Source: an uncultured Dorea sp. (lineage in GTDB: Bacteria; Bacillota; Clostridia; Lachnospirales; Lachnospiraceae). From it: a DNA stretch of 24,929 nucleotides. Both the position numbers and the translations under genes were made by a program. The notes beneath the pieces were generated by a model. It worked only from the letters and a program-made list of their open reading frames with translations. It did not search any database and had not been told where the DNA came from. The stretch spans positions 1-24,929 of the forward strand of contig CAJTYU010000032.1 in NCBI GenBank assembly GCA_910584095.1, written 5' to 3'. This document shows, one piece after another, positions 23,843-24,929 of this stretch (positions within the stretch are counted from its first letter, which is position 1; every line of letters begins with the position of its first letter).

Positions 23843-23900
23843 CTTCGGGTGTACAGTGTTTATATGAGCCGTTCCTGTTGGTAGTAGGGGCGGTTTTTCT
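23826..23900 (+). ncRNA. Candidate short RNA beside the recombinase gene
   Basis: A forward extended -10 at 23811, no coding frame of note, and a terminator at 23868-23896 bracket a putative transcript of about 75 bases. It does not overlap the recombinase coding region. The call rests only on promoter and terminator pattern. Confidence 0.3.
23868..23896 (+). terminator. Rho-independent terminator, forward
   Basis: CCGTTCCT pairs with AGGGGCGG (C-G and G-U pairs) around a short loop, followed by TTTTT. No protein-coding gene on this strand precedes it, which supports a short non-coding transcript. Confidence 0.6.
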
Positions 23901-23969
23901 TTAAAGACAGATATTTTCCAGATATATCCACGTAAAAATAGTAGAAAATAGGGTAAGGAAATAAAGAAA

Positions 23970-24461
23970 CTACATATCTAGTATGGATAACTCGTCTTCT
24001 GAAGGTGATCTATCTGCTTTCTTAATCATTCTGGCAAGTCGTCCTTTCATGCCACCTTTGGATCCATCTGAGTAAGCACCGCATTTGATTGCTTCTTTAC
24101 ATATGGAAACAGATTCCTCAAATTGTCCACGTTTTTCATAAATCATTGCTAGGCGTTTAAAAGCAGGAACATTCGGTGGTATAGTTTCGCCATATTTAAA
24201 CCCGATTTCACTCCAAGTATAAAAGTCTTTTATATTTTTTTGACATAATTCGATGAATTTTTCAGCACGTTCGCCTGTATAGCAATTCAGATTATATAAA
24301 ACAGACCATGTCATTTCTATATTTTCCATTCCGGAAAAGTATCTATCAGAAGCAGTGATATATGATTTATCTTCCCATGAATATTTAATTTCCGGATTTG
24401 GTGTATAAGCAATATTTTTATTTTGTGATGACGCTTTGAAAAAATTGTTGAATAGACCCAT
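23970..24461 (-). CDS. Hypothetical protein with TPR-like helical repeats, element-borne
   Basis: A 163-residue soluble protein I do not recognise. ATG 24461-24459 follows GAAGGAT. The N-terminal 40 residues are polar and low in structure (FFKASSQNKNIAYTPNPEIK). The rest is helical, with a pair that looks like a tetratricopeptide repeat: VPAFKRLAMIYEKRGQFEES then VSICKEAIKCGA. A basic stretch (KGGMKGRLARMIKKADRS) precedes the end. There is no signal peptide or membrane helix. It lies between the recombinase and a divergent HTH gene, so it may be cargo of the element or part of its control. Codon use is A/T-richer than the genes left of 22 kb, in line with acquired DNA. Confidence 0.7.
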   Translation of the reverse strand: MGLFNNFFKASSQNKNIAYTPNPEIKYSWEDKSYITASDRYFSGMENIEMTWSVLYNLNCYTGERAEKFIELCQKNIKDFYTWSEIGFKYGETIPPNVPAFKRLAMIYEKRGQFEESVSICKEAIKCGAYSDGSKGGMKGRLARMIKKADRSPSEDELSILDM

Positions 24462-24551
24462 GGCATATCCTTCTTTTCTTTTATTTTTTACTGACTACAG
24501 GGTTTGTATGATAAGTATAAAGCATATTCCCAATATTTACCAGATATATTC

Positions 24552-24776
24552 ATGCAGGAAATAGTGCAGACTAAAAGCATGAAAATATTACTGGATAAGA
24601 TTATGTACGAAAAAAATCTAACCACCCGGCAGGTGGAAATTCTGACTGGCATACCAAGGTCATCTATATCTGATATCATATCCGGTCGGACAATCCCTCG
24701 CATGGATACGATGGAACGTCTTGCAATAGGTCTGAAAGTCCGTATTTCAGACCTGTATGAGTCAAATTTCAAATAA
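24552..24776 (+). CDS. Small helix-turn-helix (XRE/Cro-type) regulator
   Basis: DNA-binding protein with a single HTH domain: LLDKIMYEKNLTTRQVEILT, then GIPRSSISDIISGR, then TIPRMDTMERLAIGLKVRISDLYES, the classical five-helix XRE pattern. The start is uncertain: ATG 24552 gives 74 residues, ATG 24579 gives 65 and TTG 24504 gives 90; none has a strong ribosome site. Divergent from the gene at 23970-24461. Such proteins commonly act as the repressor of phages and conjugative elements. An 18-bp dyad lies directly after its stop. Confidence 0.82.
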   Translation: MQEIVQTKSMKILLDKIMYEKNLTTRQVEILTGIPRSSISDIISGRTIPRMDTMERLAIGLKVRISDLYESNFK

Positions 24777-24777
24777 G

Positions 24778-24795
24778 TGTCCGAGTTCTCGGACA
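24778..24795. promoter_or_regulatory. 18-bp dyad after the HTH gene, candidate operator
   Basis: TGTCCGAG and CTCGGACA are perfect 8-base arms with a two-base centre. The spacing suits a DNA-binding dimer rather than an RNA terminator, and no T run follows. The likely ligand is the HTH protein encoded next to it (inferred). Confidence 0.5.
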
Positions 24796-24853
24796 AATTC
24801 AAAAAAACCGATAGTTTTTACGATTTCAGTTGTCTTTATAGTAGAAGGAAAAG

Positions 24854-24874
24854 TTATCCACATACTTATCAACT
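24854..24874 (+). other. DnaA-box-like pair near the right edge
   Basis: TTATCCACA (24854-24862) is a consensus DnaA box; TTATCAACT (24866-24874) three bases later is a degenerate copy. The surroundings (24800-24929) are very A/T-rich and contain no gene. This may be part of an element replication origin or a chance match. Confidence 0.35.
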
Positions 24875-24929
24875 AAATTCAAACGTATATTCGAAAAAAA
24901 CTCTTTAAATTATTACCTATGTGTGGTAA

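Larger units (their letters stand above)
23786..23858. repeat. Nested imperfect palindrome, 73 bp, upstream of the recombinase gene
   Basis: Outer arms CAC-TGTACA-CCGG-AGGATTG pair with CAATCCT-TCGG-TGTACA-GTG, about 20 base pairs with small bulges. Inside lies CAGCTT-GCGA-GAGCTG, a six-pair hairpin with a GNRA-type loop. The left end itself contains a perfect 14-bp palindrome, CACCTGTACAGGTG (23786-23799). It could be an operator, a recombination site or a structured RNA. Confidence 0.6.

Noticed and set aside
24488..24802. 104-codon reverse frame over the HTH gene
   Set aside because: Directly antisense to a clear HTH protein; the product shows no recognisable domain.
1..24929. CRISPR array, tRNA, rRNA or insertion sequence with terminal repeats
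   Set aside because: No regularly spaced direct repeats, cloverleaf-like genes, ribosomal motifs or DDE transposase were found on reading both strands.

Overview
The window reads as chromosomal DNA of an anaerobic, low-to-mid-GC Firmicute of the class Clostridia, most likely family Lachnospiraceae. The grounds are gene order (yifB-dprA-topA followed directly by codY), AGGAGG-type ribosome binding sites, frequent TTG starts, a CIRCE-controlled groESL operon, a T-box leader on thrS and several proteins typical of gut Clostridia. Genus and species cannot be fixed from sequence reading alone.

Layout. 1-3735: 3' part of a YifB/ComM-type AAA+ gene, dprA and topA, all forward; the first two overlap. 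3736-5045: codY, with two possible CodY boxes upstream, and a small unknown gene. 5057-7172: groES-groEL with a consensus CIRCE, an extra half-site and a strong terminator. 7254-10493: a small membrane protein, guaB and galM, each with its own signals. 10561-11345: a membrane-anchored amidase. 11365-16538: a response regulator, sensor kinase, ABC ATPase and FtsX-like permease, probably one sensory/export module; a TGTAAGGT-type motif occurs in both of its promoters. 16617-18818: Thr T-box leader and a threonyl-tRNA synthetase lacking the N-terminal TGS domain. 18892-20190: a four-cysteine-cluster iron-sulfur protein. 20271-21266: a LytTR regulator coupled to a DUF3021-like membrane protein. 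21316-21885 (reverse): 5-formyltetrahydrofolate cyclo-ligase, whose terminator starts inside its own last codons.

22043 to the right edge is the accessory part. A lipoprotein gene for an ABC substrate-binding protein (NMT1/SsuA/ThiY-like) runs normally for about 94 residues and then stops, exactly where the 3' end of a reverse-strand large serine recombinase begins. The simplest reading is that an integrative element (prophage, integrative conjugative element or intervening element) has inserted into the gene; the recombinase lies at its left end and the element continues past the window. Beyond the recombinase come a 73-bp nested palindrome with promoter-like sequences and a terminator (possible short RNA), an unknown 163-residue protein, a divergent HTH regulator, an 18-bp operator-like dyad and DnaA-box-like sites.

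Most of the window is housekeeping. The parts most worth a second look are the gene-interrupting element with its palindromes, the shared motif of the two-component/ABC module, and the three-half-site groES leader. No CRISPR array, rRNA or tRNA gene was seen.
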